Source of the DNA: Legionella parisiensis
GTDB taxonomy: Bacteria; Pseudomonadota; Gammaproteobacteria; Legionellales; Legionellaceae
Length of the DNA: 64,000 nt
Assembly: GCF_001467945.1 (NCBI RefSeq)
Contig: NZ_LNYQ01000013.1
Span: forward strand, 1,835,920 to 1,899,919
Direction of reading: 5' to 3'
The stretch's first letter is position 1. Each line of letters starts with the position of its first letter. This document shows, piece after piece, positions 26,396-38,537 of this stretch. The position numbers and the translations under genes were made by a program. The notes below the pieces were generated by a model. The model was not told where the DNA came from. It saw only the letters and a list, made by a program, of their open reading frames with translations, and did no database searches.

Positions 26396-27709
26396 TTACA
26401 CTGTGTAACCTTCCTCGCGCATTTTCGCTAATTTATAGCGTAATGTTCGTTCACTTACCCCCAATAAAGCTGCGACTTTCTGTCTATTTCCTTCATTCTC
26501 TAATAAAGTTTTTTCAATTAATTCAAATTCATGAATTTGCAAGTTTTTACTATTAGCTGACGGAGTGGTTTCAGGAACCAAGGTAGCGTTCAATGACAAT
26601 TGTAAATGCTCTGCTTCTATAATGCCTTGAGTTTGTAAAACTAACGCTCGTTGAATTACATTATCTAGTTCGCGAGCATTCCCCGGCCATGGGTAAGCCA
26701 ACATCAGCTTCTGGGCTGCTGGACAAATAACCGGAACCACTGGTTGCTTATGCTGGCAATGTTTACGAATTAGATAGTTAGCCAAGGGAATTATGTCATT
26801 CTTTCTTTCACGTAAAGGGTGCCACTGCAATGGGAATACATTCAAACGATAAAACAAGTCTTCTCTAAACCGACCAGCCTTAACCTCATCCTTAAGCTGC
26901 CTGTTGGTCGTTGCCAGAATGCGTACATCTAAACTAATTGTTTTATTGGCTCCAATTCGCTCCACCTCTTTCTCTTGCAAAACTCGAAGCAATTTAGCTT
27001 GCAAGCTTAAAGGCATTTCACTTACCTCATCAAGAAGCAAAGTTCCCCCTTGTGCCTGCTCAAACTTTCCAGCAGTAGATTTATAAGCTCCAGTAAACGA
27101 ACCTTTTTCATAACCAAATAAAGTAGCCTCGAGCATTTGCTCAGGAATAGCAGCACAATTAATCGCAATGAAAGGCTGCTTTTTCCGGGGTGAATGATCA
27201 TGAATAAAATGAGCTAAAACCTCTTTCCCCGTGCCACTCTCCCCGCTAATCATCACACCAACATCCGATTGAGCCACTTTTAATGCCATTGTCAGTAATG
27301 CTTGACTTTTAGGATCTTGGGCAATGGGCTCCCCAGTATGCTCGTCAAACTCCACTTTAATATATTGATTTATTTTTTCAGTTAACACTTGGGCACTAAA
27401 TGGCTTTTGTAAATAATCCACAGCACCGTTATGAAGGGCATTCACTGCATCTTGTACTGATCCATAAGCAGTCATCAAAATTACAGGTAAACCAAGCCTT
27501 CTTTTCTGGATCTCGGCTAAGAGCTGATTTCCATCAAGTTCATCCATGCGAATATCCGTTAATACTACTGATGGATTATGAATTTCGAGAAGCGCCAAAG
27601 CTTCCTTGCCATCTTTAGCAGTAATATATGTATGGCCAGCAATAGTCATTGTTTCAGCCAGCGCTTCCCTTAATACTGGATCATCTTCAACGATTAAAAC
27701 ATGACTCAT
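26396..27709 (-). CDS. fleR: sigma-54 response regulator FleR
   Basis: NtrC-type activator of class III flagellar genes, partner of FleS. 437 residues from the ATG at 27709, chosen because AAGGA lies six bases upstream; the frame continues 28 codons further without a ribosome site. Domains: receiver with phospho-acceptor D52 and K102; AAA+ domain with GESGTGKE (156-163) and the sigma-54 contact loop GSFTGA (203-208); C-terminal helix-turn-helix (NRQKVAALLGVSERTLRYKL). The ribosome site is framed by A-run and T-run (AAAAAGGACTTTTT), placing GGA in a small loop. Confidence 0.95.
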   Translation of the reverse strand: MSHVLIVEDDPVLREALAETMTIAGHTYITAKDGKEALALLEIHNPSVVLTDIRMDELDGNQLLAEIQKRRLGLPVILMTAYGSVQDAVNALHNGAVDYLQKPFSAQVLTEKINQYIKVEFDEHTGEPIAQDPKSQALLTMALKVAQSDVGVMISGESGTGKEVLAHFIHDHSPRKKQPFIAINCAAIPEQMLEATLFGYEKGSFTGAYKSTAGKFEQAQGGTLLLDEVSEMPLSLQAKLLRVLQEKEVERIGANKTISLDVRILATTNRQLKDEVKAGRFREDLFYRLNVFPLQWHPLRERKNDIIPLANYLIRKHCQHKQPVVPVICPAAQKLMLAYPWPGNARELDNVIQRALVLQTQGIIEAEHLQLSLNATLVPETTPSANSKNLQIHEFELIEKTLLENEGNRQKVAALLGVSERTLRYKLAKMREEGYTV

Positions 27710-27769
27710 AAAAAGTCCTTTTTTTCTAAGTGTTATAAAAAGGATATCATCCGGGGCTCGGTAAAACAC

Positions 27770-27800
27770 CTCCTGAGTTTTTTTAAAACTCAAACAGGAG
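27770..27800 (-). terminator. hairpin between fleS and fleR
   Basis: CTCCTG-AGTTTT pairs with AAAACT-(caaa)-CAGGAG in the 118-bp gap separating fleS and fleR. It could reduce read-through from fleS to fleR or stabilise an mRNA end. Confidence 0.5.
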
Positions 27801-27827
27801 ACACTTCAACATGCTCAGGATGACGAC

Positions 27828-28943
27828 TTAAATATTCGGCAAAAACAAATTAACTTGAGTTCCAACTCCTTCTGTAGATTCCAGACTCAATCGCCCGCCG
27901 TGTGCCTTTACTACAGCATAAACAACCGCCAAACCCAAACCATTTCCTTGTGCCTTTGTAGTATAAAAAGGGGAAAAAGCCTGGTTCTTTACTTCTTCAG
28001 TCATTCCTTTACCATTGTCCTCTACTGATATTTGTATACCTGAATCATCCATAGATGCAAGTGTTAAATTAATTTCTGTTGCATCAGACTGCAGTGAATT
28101 GATCACTAAGTTTAAAACGGCACCAATTAATGACTCTGCATGAATTAATGACTCACTGGAAATCAGCCTATTGTTCATATTAAATGTTACATCACGAGCT
28201 AAAACATAAGGCTGCGCACGTTGTACCAGCAAGGAACACCAATAATTCATATCCATACGTGTCGGCTCTATTGTAGTACCTCGTGCAAACAACAATAAGT
28301 CCTGAATTTGCTGCTCAATACTGGTGTGACACTCTTGTAATCGATGAATCCAGTTTTGAGTACGCACATCCAAATCAGGAAGATTATTAAAATGTTCTGT
28401 ATACAACATAGCTGAGGCCAACGGAGTTCTAATTTGATGTGCGAGTTGTGCAGTCATTGTACCAATTGAGACTAATCGTTTTTCATTTTCTTTAGCTTTT
28501 TCATAATCACGCGTCGCAGTTATATCAGTTAAACTGACTAATATGCCCGGCAAACTGTCCAGTGTGGCAATCGCTACATGGACACGACGGCCATCTGCCA
28601 GAGAAACCTCATGCCCGTCATCCGCGCGAGGAACAAAAGCACGTAAAATCACATCCAACCATAATGAATCGAGTAATCCATATCCTAACATAGCTTCAGC
28701 TGGTGGATTTAACCATACAATTCGTCCTTGAGAATTGATAATTACTAAAGCGGTTGGCAAGCTGGATAAAATATCCCACTCAGAAAGAGGTATTTGCGGT
28801 CTTACAGCACATGTTTGGTAATTAGAATAATGCATACTGGATGAAATTATTTTAATTAATAAGATGACTGTAACAAATTTAGAATAAAATGAAAATACAT
28901 TGAAAATCATACAATTAATGTAAACTCGATTTTTTCTTTGCAT
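27828..28943 (-). CDS. fleS: sensor histidine kinase FleS
   Basis: PAS-containing kinase that phosphorylates FleR. Up to 371 residues. A PAS-like domain (about 55-145) is followed by the H-box LAHQIRTPLASAM with H169, and an ATPase domain with NLVINSLQSD, DNGKGMT and GNGLGLAVVYAVV. The start is uncertain: the frame from 28943 has a hydrophobic stretch at 12-35 that might be a membrane helix, while M37 (28835) gives the short soluble form typical of FleS. Neither has a good ribosome site. Confidence 0.9.
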   Translation of the reverse strand: MQRKNRVYINCMIFNVFSFYSKFVTVILLIKIISSSMHYSNYQTCAVRPQIPLSEWDILSSLPTALVIINSQGRIVWLNPPAEAMLGYGLLDSLWLDVILRAFVPRADDGHEVSLADGRRVHVAIATLDSLPGILVSLTDITATRDYEKAKENEKRLVSIGTMTAQLAHQIRTPLASAMLYTEHFNNLPDLDVRTQNWIHRLQECHTSIEQQIQDLLLFARGTTIEPTRMDMNYWCSLLVQRAQPYVLARDVTFNMNNRLISSESLIHAESLIGAVLNLVINSLQSDATEINLTLASMDDSGIQISVEDNGKGMTEEVKNQAFSPFYTTKAQGNGLGLAVVYAVVKAHGGRLSLESTEGVGTQVNLFLPNI

Positions 28944-29344
28944 TTGATATTATAAATAAATTTATGCATAATGTATTTCTGCTTGATATTATTACTATCT
29001 AAAATGCAACTAACCTATTTACAACCAATGATGATGATGCGCTGCCTGGACACTGTTGTCGAGGTTGGGCGGAGTTATTTGTAAACAGCGCTAACAAACT
29101 AACCCTCTCCAATACCAGTGTTCAGGTTTCGCGATACTGGTTTTTCAAGTTTCAAACCAATACAAAGCGCTCAAATTAAAATTTTGCGCAAAAATGTTAG
29201 ATTTTGGACTGCTGCATGAGTTAATTTTGACAAAAATAAAGCTCATGACTTCGATCTAAAAATTTTTCTTGCATGATTTCGCAACAAGTTAACTGATAAT
29301 TAATGTAATTGGTTGACATTTTGACAGTGAATCAGGTGATTATT
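28944..29344. other. divergent intergenic region between fleS and a kinase gene
   Basis: About 400 bp without a gene. It contains ACCAGT...ACTGGT-TTTT (near 29123-29155), a weak stem-loop, and near 29286 CGCAACAAGTT-AACTG, which matches the right end of the element at 36187-36279 (CGCAACAAGTTTC-AACTG) and may be a truncated copy. A TTGACA lies at 29227-29232 but has no good -10. Confidence 0.45.
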
Positions 29345-30091
29345 ATGACGAAATACAAATATGAATTTTCTAATAAACTTAAAAAGAGTAACTCAACTTT
29401 CGAACTCAATGGAGTTATATACACTCCACTTCGAGGTAATCCAGGTGGATATACTTCAATCAATAGATTTTTTGGAATAGAAAACAAACCCACTTTCATT
29501 GTTAAAAAACCTCGTTATAAAAGCAGAGACAGTGAGGAGATTATTAATTTTTATGCAACTGCCTATGAAAAAGAAAAAATAATATGGAATACAGTATATC
29601 CAGAAAAAAAAGCAGAATTGTTTAGGGATGAAGATGGGAGGATTCGATTGGTTTTACCATTTTTAAAGGCTTCTCCAGTAAGTTATAGTTTGAGTAATTA
29701 TCATGAAGATCCCCTGATTTATTGCCGACAAATACTTGCTATTGTTGATGAGCTAAGCAGATTTCATAACTTGGGGCTACGTCATGGTGACTTGAAGCTG
29801 GACAATATTCTGATAGAAAAAAAGGAAGATGGTACCTTCAGGGCGTATTTAGTTGACTTTGGCAACGTATACAAAATATCTAATTCCGATCATGAAGATC
29901 CGGATTGGATTCCCCGAGATTGTAATGCATTAGTTCTTGATTCTTTAACGAGTTGTATTACTGGTTTACGCACACGCCACTCATTGTTTTACAGTTATAC
30001 ATCTCTTGACTTGATCAAAAAAGAGTTATTAGAAGAAATAGAAAATCTATGTGAAGAGAATAAATCGTGGTGCTCTAGGGCATCACTATAG
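29345..30091 (+). CDS. compact eukaryotic-type protein kinase, putative effector
   Basis: 248 residues from the ATG at 29345, preceded by AGGTGA; the frame extends 12 codons upstream from a TTG without a ribosome site. Kinase marks in order: FIVKKP (lysine 54 or 55), the catalytic loop HNLGLRHGDLKLDN (D149, N154), and DFG at 171-173. The HRD arginine is a glycine, giving HGD as in aminoglycoside and several secreted kinases. The region after DFG is short and the usual C-lobe is largely missing, so substrate and even activity are uncertain. No signal peptide. Small kinases of this sort are common among Legionella Dot/Icm substrates (inference). It stands alone between fleS and rarA. Confidence 0.75.
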   Translation: MTKYKYEFSNKLKKSNSTFELNGVIYTPLRGNPGGYTSINRFFGIENKPTFIVKKPRYKSRDSEEIINFYATAYEKEKIIWNTVYPEKKAELFRDEDGRIRLVLPFLKASPVSYSLSNYHEDPLIYCRQILAIVDELSRFHNLGLRHGDLKLDNILIEKKEDGTFRAYLVDFGNVYKISNSDHEDPDWIPRDCNALVLDSLTSCITGLRTRHSLFYSYTSLDLIKKELLEEIENLCEENKSWCSRASL

Positions 30092-30125
30092 GATATAGCC
30101 TGAGTGATGCGTCTCTGAACTCAGG

Positions 30126-31427
30126 CTAAGATTCTCGTTTTTTTTCATCCAATGATTTTAAAAACTCTAACTTCTCAGTAATCCTGATTTCTAAACCACG
30201 ATTTACCGGTTTATACCAACCGGGCTCCTGCATCCCTTCAGGTAAATAATGTTCTCCAGCAGCATAAGCATGGGGTTCATCATGAGCGTATCGATACTCT
30301 TTTCCATATCCTAGCTTTTTCATTAAACGGGTAGGAGCATTACGTAAATGAATAGGTACTTCTCGAGATTTATCCCGTTTTACAAAATCCATAGCCTGGT
30401 TGAATGCAACATAAGCTGCGTTACTTTTTGCAGCAATTGATAAATAAATGATAGCTTCTCCCAGCGCAAGCTCTCCCTCAGGAGAGCCCAACCTTTCGTA
30501 AGTAGCTGCGGCATCATTGGCAATTTGAATAGCACGCGGATCAGCTAAACCAATGTCTTCCCATGCCATTCTCACAATACGCCGTGCCAAATAACTAGGA
30601 TCCACTCCCCCATCCAACATACGGCATAACCAATAAAGCGCTGCATCAGGATGAGAGCCGCGCACTGATTTATGCAGCGCAGAAATTTGATCGTAAAAAT
30701 TTTCGCCACCTTTATCAAAACGTCTCACCTGCCCTGTCAGTGAATTCATAACAAATTCTTTAGTGACATGAACATTATTCATCGTGGTACATGCTGCAAG
30801 CAATTGTTCAAGGGTATTTAATAATCGTCGGGCATCACCATCAGCAAATCCAATAAGCATTTCTATCGCGTTATCATCAAACTGAATATGAGATAAAACA
30901 GCCTTATATGTTTTTTCGAACAAACGTTTTAACTCTTCATCAGTCAAAGACTTTAAAACATAAACCTGGGCGCGTGACAGTAAAGCTGAATTTACTTCAA
31001 AAGAAGGATTTTCAGTAGTAGCCCCTATGAAGGTCACTAAACCCGATTCAGTATAGGGCAATAATGCATCTTGTTGCGCTTTGTTAAAACGATGAATTTC
31101 ATCAATAAACAATAAAGTATGTTTACCAAAAGTCAGATTTTCTTGAGCTTTTTCCACTGCGGCACGGATATCCTTAACACCAGAGAACACCGCGGAAAGC
31201 GCTATCCATTCGCAGTCAAAAGCTTCGGCGGCAATGCGGGCAATCGTTGTTTTACCAACTCCTGGCGGCCCCCACAAAATCATTGAATGAAGTTTTTTCC
31301 CGGCAAAACTAAGCTGTAACGATTTTCCTTCTCCCAATAAATGACTTTGCCCAATTACTTCATCCAGACTTTTGGGCCTTAATAGTTCTGCTAATGGTGG
31401 TGTAGGCATCGTCTTAAATAAGCTCAT
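30126..31427 (-). CDS. rarA: replication-associated recombination protein A (RarA/MgsA)
   Basis: AAA+ ATPase related to clamp loaders, acting at stalled replication forks. 433 residues. Walker A GPPGVGKT at 53-60, Walker [17 protein letters not shown], sensor [11 protein letters not shown], then the MgsA C-terminal domain ([32 protein letters not shown]). It overlaps lolA by four bases, the usual ftsK-lolA-rarA order. Confidence 0.96.
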   Translation of the reverse strand: MSLFKTMPTPPLAELLRPKSLDEVIGQSHLLGEGKSLQLSFAGKKLHSMILWGPPGVGKTTIARIAAEAFDCEWIALSAVFSGVKDIRAAVEKAQENLTFGKHTLLFIDEIHRFNKAQQDALLPYTESGLVTFIGATTENPSFEVNSALLSRAQVYVLKSLTDEELKRLFEKTYKAVLSHIQFDDNAIEMLIGFADGDARRLLNTLEQLLAACTTMNNVHVTKEFVMNSLTGQVRRFDKGGENFYDQISALHKSVRGSHPDAALYWLCRMLDGGVDPSYLARRIVRMAWEDIGLADPRAIQIANDAAATYERLGSPEGELALGEAIIYLSIAAKSNAAYVAFNQAMDFVKRDKSREVPIHLRNAPTRLMKKLGYGKEYRYAHDEPHAYAAGEHYLPEGMQEPGWYKPVNRGLEIRITEKLEFLKSLDEKKRES

Positions 31428-32032
31428 TGCCGGACCACATCAACCCCTTTTGGCGTCTTGAATTGAAATAAACTAGCAGCCAATTTAGGGTTTAATTTGA
31501 TTCGCAATAATTGGACCGTTGTCACTTGACCCAATTGATCATAAAGCTCCAAGCCTGTTAAGGTACTTTGGCGAAACATCAATTTTATCCGCTGGAAATT
31601 TGCTTTAGGTGATTTTGATTTCAAATCAAAAACAAGCTCATTACCCACATTACTCTGAGTCACCTTAAAATCTCGGGTTACAGTATCGTCATAACCACTC
31701 AAGAATAAAGCCGCAGTTCCTCCTAAACCTTTTTGTTGCGCTTTAACAGTTACTTGCTCCAAGTCCTTGTCATAGACCCAAATTTTCTGGCCATCAGCCA
31801 CCATTAACTGGTCCATAGGCTGTGTCGTCTGCCAACGAAATCGACCTGGTCTTTGTAATGCCATAGTTCCTGATGAACGAGATACTACTCGATGTTTGGC
31901 TTTTACTGTTTGCTTAAAGACAGCTGTCATTGCGCGAATGCCATTTAATTTGGCCTGCAACAATGTGTCAGGTGTTTCACAATATCCTGCGATAGAAACA
32001 CTTAAGAGTAGTGCGATTAATATTTTTTTCAT
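31424..32032 (-). CDS. lolA: outer-membrane lipoprotein carrier protein LolA
   Basis: Periplasmic chaperone carrying lipoproteins from LolCDE to LolB. 202 residues with a Sec signal peptide (KKILIALLLSVSIAGYC, cut about residue 18). The mature part shows RPGRFRWQTTQPMDQLMVADG and WVYDKDLEQVTV, the LolA core. It lies two bases after ftsK and overlaps rarA by four. Confidence 0.94.
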   Translation of the reverse strand: MKKILIALLLSVSIAGYCETPDTLLQAKLNGIRAMTAVFKQTVKAKHRVVSRSSGTMALQRPGRFRWQTTQPMDQLMVADGQKIWVYDKDLEQVTVKAQQKGLGGTAALFLSGYDDTVTRDFKVTQSNVGNELVFDLKSKSPKANFQRIKLMFRQSTLTGLELYDQLGQVTTVQLLRIKLNPKLAASLFQFKTPKGVDVVRQ

Positions 32033-32034
32033 TG

Positions 32035-35439
<3,405 letters not shown>

Positions 35440-35519
35440 CGTTTAATTAAAATTTGGCATGCGGTGAAGCTGACTTATAAAACAACTCTGCTTTGCTGCC
35501 TCGAATAGAGCTATCTCTA

Positions 35520-36179
35520 TTATACCGACTCTGACGTTTTATTTTCATGAAGCATTTTCAACATAATATCCTTTCCCATAGCTTCAATCATTTTCATAAA
35601 TAAGGGAGGGTTGTTTTCTTGTAGGCGACGCAAATCAGAATAACGCCAATATAAAAAATCTACTGGTTCTCGTGAATGTATGGTAGTGCTGGCCTTACCG
35701 TCTCTAAAATAACTCATCTCACCAATAAAGTGATAAGGACCTACCTCAATAGTAGCTCCATCTACCTCGATATAAACCAAACCCTCAGTGATCAACATTA
35801 AGTTTTCTACAGGTTCTCCTTTAGTCAACATTTTTTTATTACTGGAAGTGCCTCGATAACTTAATTTAATCAGACGAATAAAATCACTCGTTTGCATGCT
35901 TGAAAAAAATAAATCTTTTATTTGTTGCAAATCATAAGGCAAGTCTCTAGGCATCATATCTCTTAACAAAATACCAATTTGTACAAAATTAATTACTAAT
36001 GATGCGATAGCCCAATACGCAACTGGAGGTACATCAGCCAATGCCCCATAGAGCAAAAACGATAGATCAGATAGTATAAATATTGTACGAAGAAAAAGTA
36101 CTTTTCTAAAACAAAGGCTCAAAAGCATTAGAATATTGCCCAGGCTATACAAATAGTCCAATTGTTTCCTCCAGTTCAT
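35520..36179 (-). CDS. membrane protein with cyclic-nucleotide-binding domain (Popeye-like layout)
   Basis: 219 residues. Three hydrophobic helices occupy about residues 12-75 (LYSLGNILMLLSLCF, LRTIFILSDLSFLLYGALA, VAYWAIASLVINFVQIGILL), followed by a cyclic-nucleotide-binding-like beta barrel: KKMLTKGEPVENLMLITEG, VDGATIEVGPYHFIGEMSYF, STTIHSREPVDFLYW. The GE in FIGEMSYF corresponds to the phosphate-binding cassette, but the arginine usually present (RSA) is replaced, so ligand binding is not assured. The three-helix plus cNMP layout recalls the animal Popeye family. It is transcribed alone, toward trxB. Confidence 0.72.
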   Translation of the reverse strand: MNWRKQLDYLYSLGNILMLLSLCFRKVLFLRTIFILSDLSFLLYGALADVPPVAYWAIASLVINFVQIGILLRDMMPRDLPYDLQQIKDLFFSSMQTSDFIRLIKLSYRGTSSNKKMLTKGEPVENLMLITEGLVYIEVDGATIEVGPYHFIGEMSYFRDGKASTTIHSREPVDFLYWRYSDLRRLQENNPPLFMKMIEAMGKDIMLKMLHENKTSESV

Positions 36180-36186
36180 TTTTAAT

Positions 36187-36279
36187 CTAGAAAAAAGTAG
36201 TTGAGGACGTAGCGAACGAAAATTTCTAGCAAATTCGATATCTTTAGCCTACGCAACAAGTTTCAACTGCTTTTTCTAG
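36187..36279. repeat. MITE-like element with terminal inverted repeats (copy A)
   Basis: 93 bp starting CTAGAAAAAAGTAGTTGA and ending TCAACTGCTTTTTCTAG. The right end is identical over 15 bases to both ends of the element at 62798-62968. Inner parts are only loosely related (TAGCGAACGA near the left end vs TAGCGTAACGA). No coding frame. It lies between divergent genes. Confidence 0.7.
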
Positions 36280-36347
36280 GTTTATAATAATTGTAGAATA
36301 AAAAAGATTTGTACGAGAAAAATTCTTGAAAAATCTAGGAGATTGTA

Positions 36348-37022
36348 TTGAGTCATAATGAAATTCACTTCTTTCCAAATCCAGAAACCAGTGATGAACA
36401 AGGTCTATTATTTATTGGTGGTGATTTAAAACCCCAACGCATACTTCAGGCTTATAGACAAGGAATTTTCCCTTGGTATGAGCCAGGGACACCTATTCTC
36501 TGGTGGTCTCCAAACCCAAGGCTCATATTGATTCCTGATGAATTTAAAGTGTCTCGCAGTTTAAAAAAATCATTAAAAAAATCCTTCAGTTTCACAATAG
36601 ATACAGCCTTTAAACAAGTAATTACTGCATGTGCTACGTGTACTGAACGAATAAATAATACCTGGATTACGAAAGAAATGATTGAAGCTTACACTCGATT
36701 ACATACTATGGGGTATGCTCATTCCTTTGAAATATGGTATGAAAATGATCTTGTAGGAGGCTTATACGGACTCAGTTTAGGCCACGCTTTTTTTGGTGAA
36801 TCGATGTTCCATAAGATAACAGATGCCTCAAAAATTGCCTTTTATTATTTATGCAAAACAATGATTGACTGGAATTTTGATTTTATTGACTGCCAAATTC
36901 CGACCAATCATTTACAAAGTCTAGGCGCTAAAGTTATCGAACGAAAAGAATTTCTTCACCTGTTATCCCAGTCATTAGAACATCCTACAAAGCAAGGCCC
37001 ATGGAATATCATTTTGCCTTAA
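36348..37022 (+). CDS. aat: leucyl/phenylalanyl-tRNA-protein transferase
   Basis: N-end-rule enzyme that adds Leu or Phe to proteins with N-terminal Arg or Lys, marking them for ClpAP. 224 residues. Signature parts: GLLFIGGDLKPQRILQAYRQG, FPWYEPGTPILWWSPNPR, GGLYGLSLGHAFFGESMF, and DCQIPTNHLQSLGA. The start is TTG at 36348: AGGAG lies seven bases upstream and no ATG or GTG fits. In E. coli aat is next to infA; here one gene intervenes. Confidence 0.95.
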   Translation: MSHNEIHFFPNPETSDEQGLLFIGGDLKPQRILQAYRQGIFPWYEPGTPILWWSPNPRLILIPDEFKVSRSLKKSLKKSFSFTIDTAFKQVITACATCTERINNTWITKEMIEAYTRLHTMGYAHSFEIWYENDLVGGLYGLSLGHAFFGESMFHKITDASKIAFYYLCKTMIDWNFDFIDCQIPTNHLQSLGAKVIERKEFLHLLSQSLEHPTKQGPWNIILP

Positions 37023-37145
37023 ATATTTTAAATAACCATAACAGTGTACTATTATTATACGATATGGACATGTGAACACCATACCATCCTGTTATGGCTT
37101 CAATGATTGACAATGTAGTTACTAGACATCCTGGAGTATTGGCCT

Positions 37146-37700
37146 ATGGATTCACAACGATATAAAGAATCAGAGTCGAAAGTTTCTATTATTTTTGGAA
37201 AACTGAGCAGTAATCAATTACACGATATTTTGGAAACCCATGGTGCCACAAAAAAAGAAACTAAGGCTGTATTTTTAATAAGAGATAATTCAGCTGGAAT
37301 AATAACTGTTTCATATTACTCTCAAGAACATGAAATGGTAAAACATCTTCGATTGGGATTAACCCATGACGGTTGGAAAATAGTTCCTAAGCCCCCTAAA
37401 GAACCTGCATTTACAGATACACTTGAAGTAAAAACAAAATATCTGCAAGATAAAATAACTTTTGATGATGAAATGCAGCGCTTTCTCACAACTGCAAAAA
37501 TTCTATTTGAGCAATGTGTTACTCCCGAACAGATTAAAACTCTGTGCTTTGAATTACAAAAAAATGAATTTAATTTACATGGATTGATTAGACCTAGTCG
37601 TGCACAAGTCAGTCAAGAAAGACACTATGTTGACTATGTTGGTGATGTATTTATCGTTGAGGAGATTCCCGGGTTAGTCAATACACATAAAGTAGGATAA
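37146..37700 (+). CDS. SH2-like domain protein, putative effector
   Basis: 184 residues. Residues 12-80 follow the SH2 plan: FGKLSSNQLHDILE resembles the opening helix (HGKI-S-EAE-LL), AVFLIRDNSAGIITVSYY matches the FLVR strand with the phosphotyrosine-binding arginine at R46, and HEMVKHLRLGL resembles the VKHYKI strand (H67, R69). The initial WYHG tryptophan is missing (IIFG), as allowed in divergent domains. The remaining 100 residues are helical and unrecognised. Bacterial SH2 domains are known mainly from Legionella, where they bind host phosphotyrosine; this assignment was made by eye. GGAG lies nine bases before the ATG. It sits between aat and infA, a position normally empty. Confidence 0.65.
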   Translation: MDSQRYKESESKVSIIFGKLSSNQLHDILETHGATKKETKAVFLIRDNSAGIITVSYYSQEHEMVKHLRLGLTHDGWKIVPKPPKEPAFTDTLEVKTKYLQDKITFDDEMQRFLTTAKILFEQCVTPEQIKTLCFELQKNEFNLHGLIRPSRAQVSQERHYVDYVGDVFIVEEIPGLVNTHKVG

Positions 37701-37829
37701 GAGAAGTTATTAATGCCGGAGTCTATAGTGTCTGTAGTAAACCAGTCATGAATAAACTAACTAATTAAATTTTAATGAGCTTAGATTGCCATTTTCTTCA
37801 TTTTAGTGCAGTATACACGCAGTTAAGTA

Positions 37830-37835
37830 TATAAT
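37830..37835 (+). promoter_or_regulatory. possible -10 element for infA
   Basis: TATAAT about 38 bases before the infA ATG in the 170-bp gap. The -35 region at the right distance is poor. Confidence 0.35.
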
Positions 37836-37873
37836 AATAACCCTTATACATTTGATACATCACTGAGAGACCT

Positions 37874-38095
37874 ATGGCAAAAGAAGATCATATAGAAATG
37901 GCTGGAACCGTTATAGATACCTTACCTAACACCATGTTCCGTGTTGAATTAGAAAATGGACATGTTGTCACTGCACACATATCCGGTCGTATGCGTAAAA
38001 ATTACATTAGAATTTTAACTGGTGATAAAGTCAAAGTCGAGTTAACCCCCTATGACTTGTCCAAAGGTCGCATTATATTCCGCGATAAAAATTAA
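37874..38095 (+). CDS. infA: translation initiation factor IF-1
   Basis: S1-fold protein that binds the 30S A site during initiation. 73 residues (E. coli 72). [19 protein letters not shown] and [17 protein letters not shown] with [16 protein letters not shown] are near-identical to the family. GAGAGA precedes the ATG. Confidence 0.98.
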   Translation: MAKEDHIEMAGTVIDTLPNTMFRVELENGHVVTAHISGRMRKNYIRILTGDKVKVELTPYDLSKGRIIFRDKN

Positions 38096-38537
38096 GTAGC
38101 AACTTATTTAAAGATTTTTTTACAACGTGTAACCTGAGAGACAGCAAAAGCACAGTTAGCTCGGGCTTCACTTGGAATAGGAGAATAACCTAACTACAAA
38201 GCATCAAGCCTGGAAAAAACTTAACGCAAGTCTTTACCAAATAGAGCAATTCCCCATCCGGACCCTTAAAAATATCCATTTAGTTTGTTACTTGGTTCTC
38301 AAAAATTAATTTTTAGATCCTTCTGCCTTAACTTTCTGCAACGCCTAATCATACAATCAAACTAAGGGGGAATTTTATTGATCTCCCGGCCTGTGCCATT
38401 ATTATCCAAACGATCGTTCGCTGCTTTTTGAGTTCGAATTAATACCACTGGAGAGCCTGGGGTCACTTTGCTTCACCTAAGCTCTCATATATTAATATAG
38501 TTACATGAACGGTTTCCTTCAAAACTCGGCTACAAAT
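38096..38537. other. intergenic region with a possible coding relic
   Basis: About 440 bp between infA and fadA. On the minus strand a 34-codon open stretch (38362-38466; GTG to TAG) reads TPGSPVVLIRTQKAAND then RLDNNGTGREINKIPP; it looks protein-like but I cannot assign it. GAGAGC and GCTCTC flank a CCTGGGGTCACTTTGCTTCAC segment near 38453-38485, a degenerate copy of the palindromic repeat family. Otherwise nothing recognisable. Confidence 0.4.

Noticed and set aside
29227-29255. TTGACA-based promoter for the small kinase gene
   Set aside because: Good -35 but the sequence 17 bases later (TTCGAT) is a poor -10; left out of the feature list.
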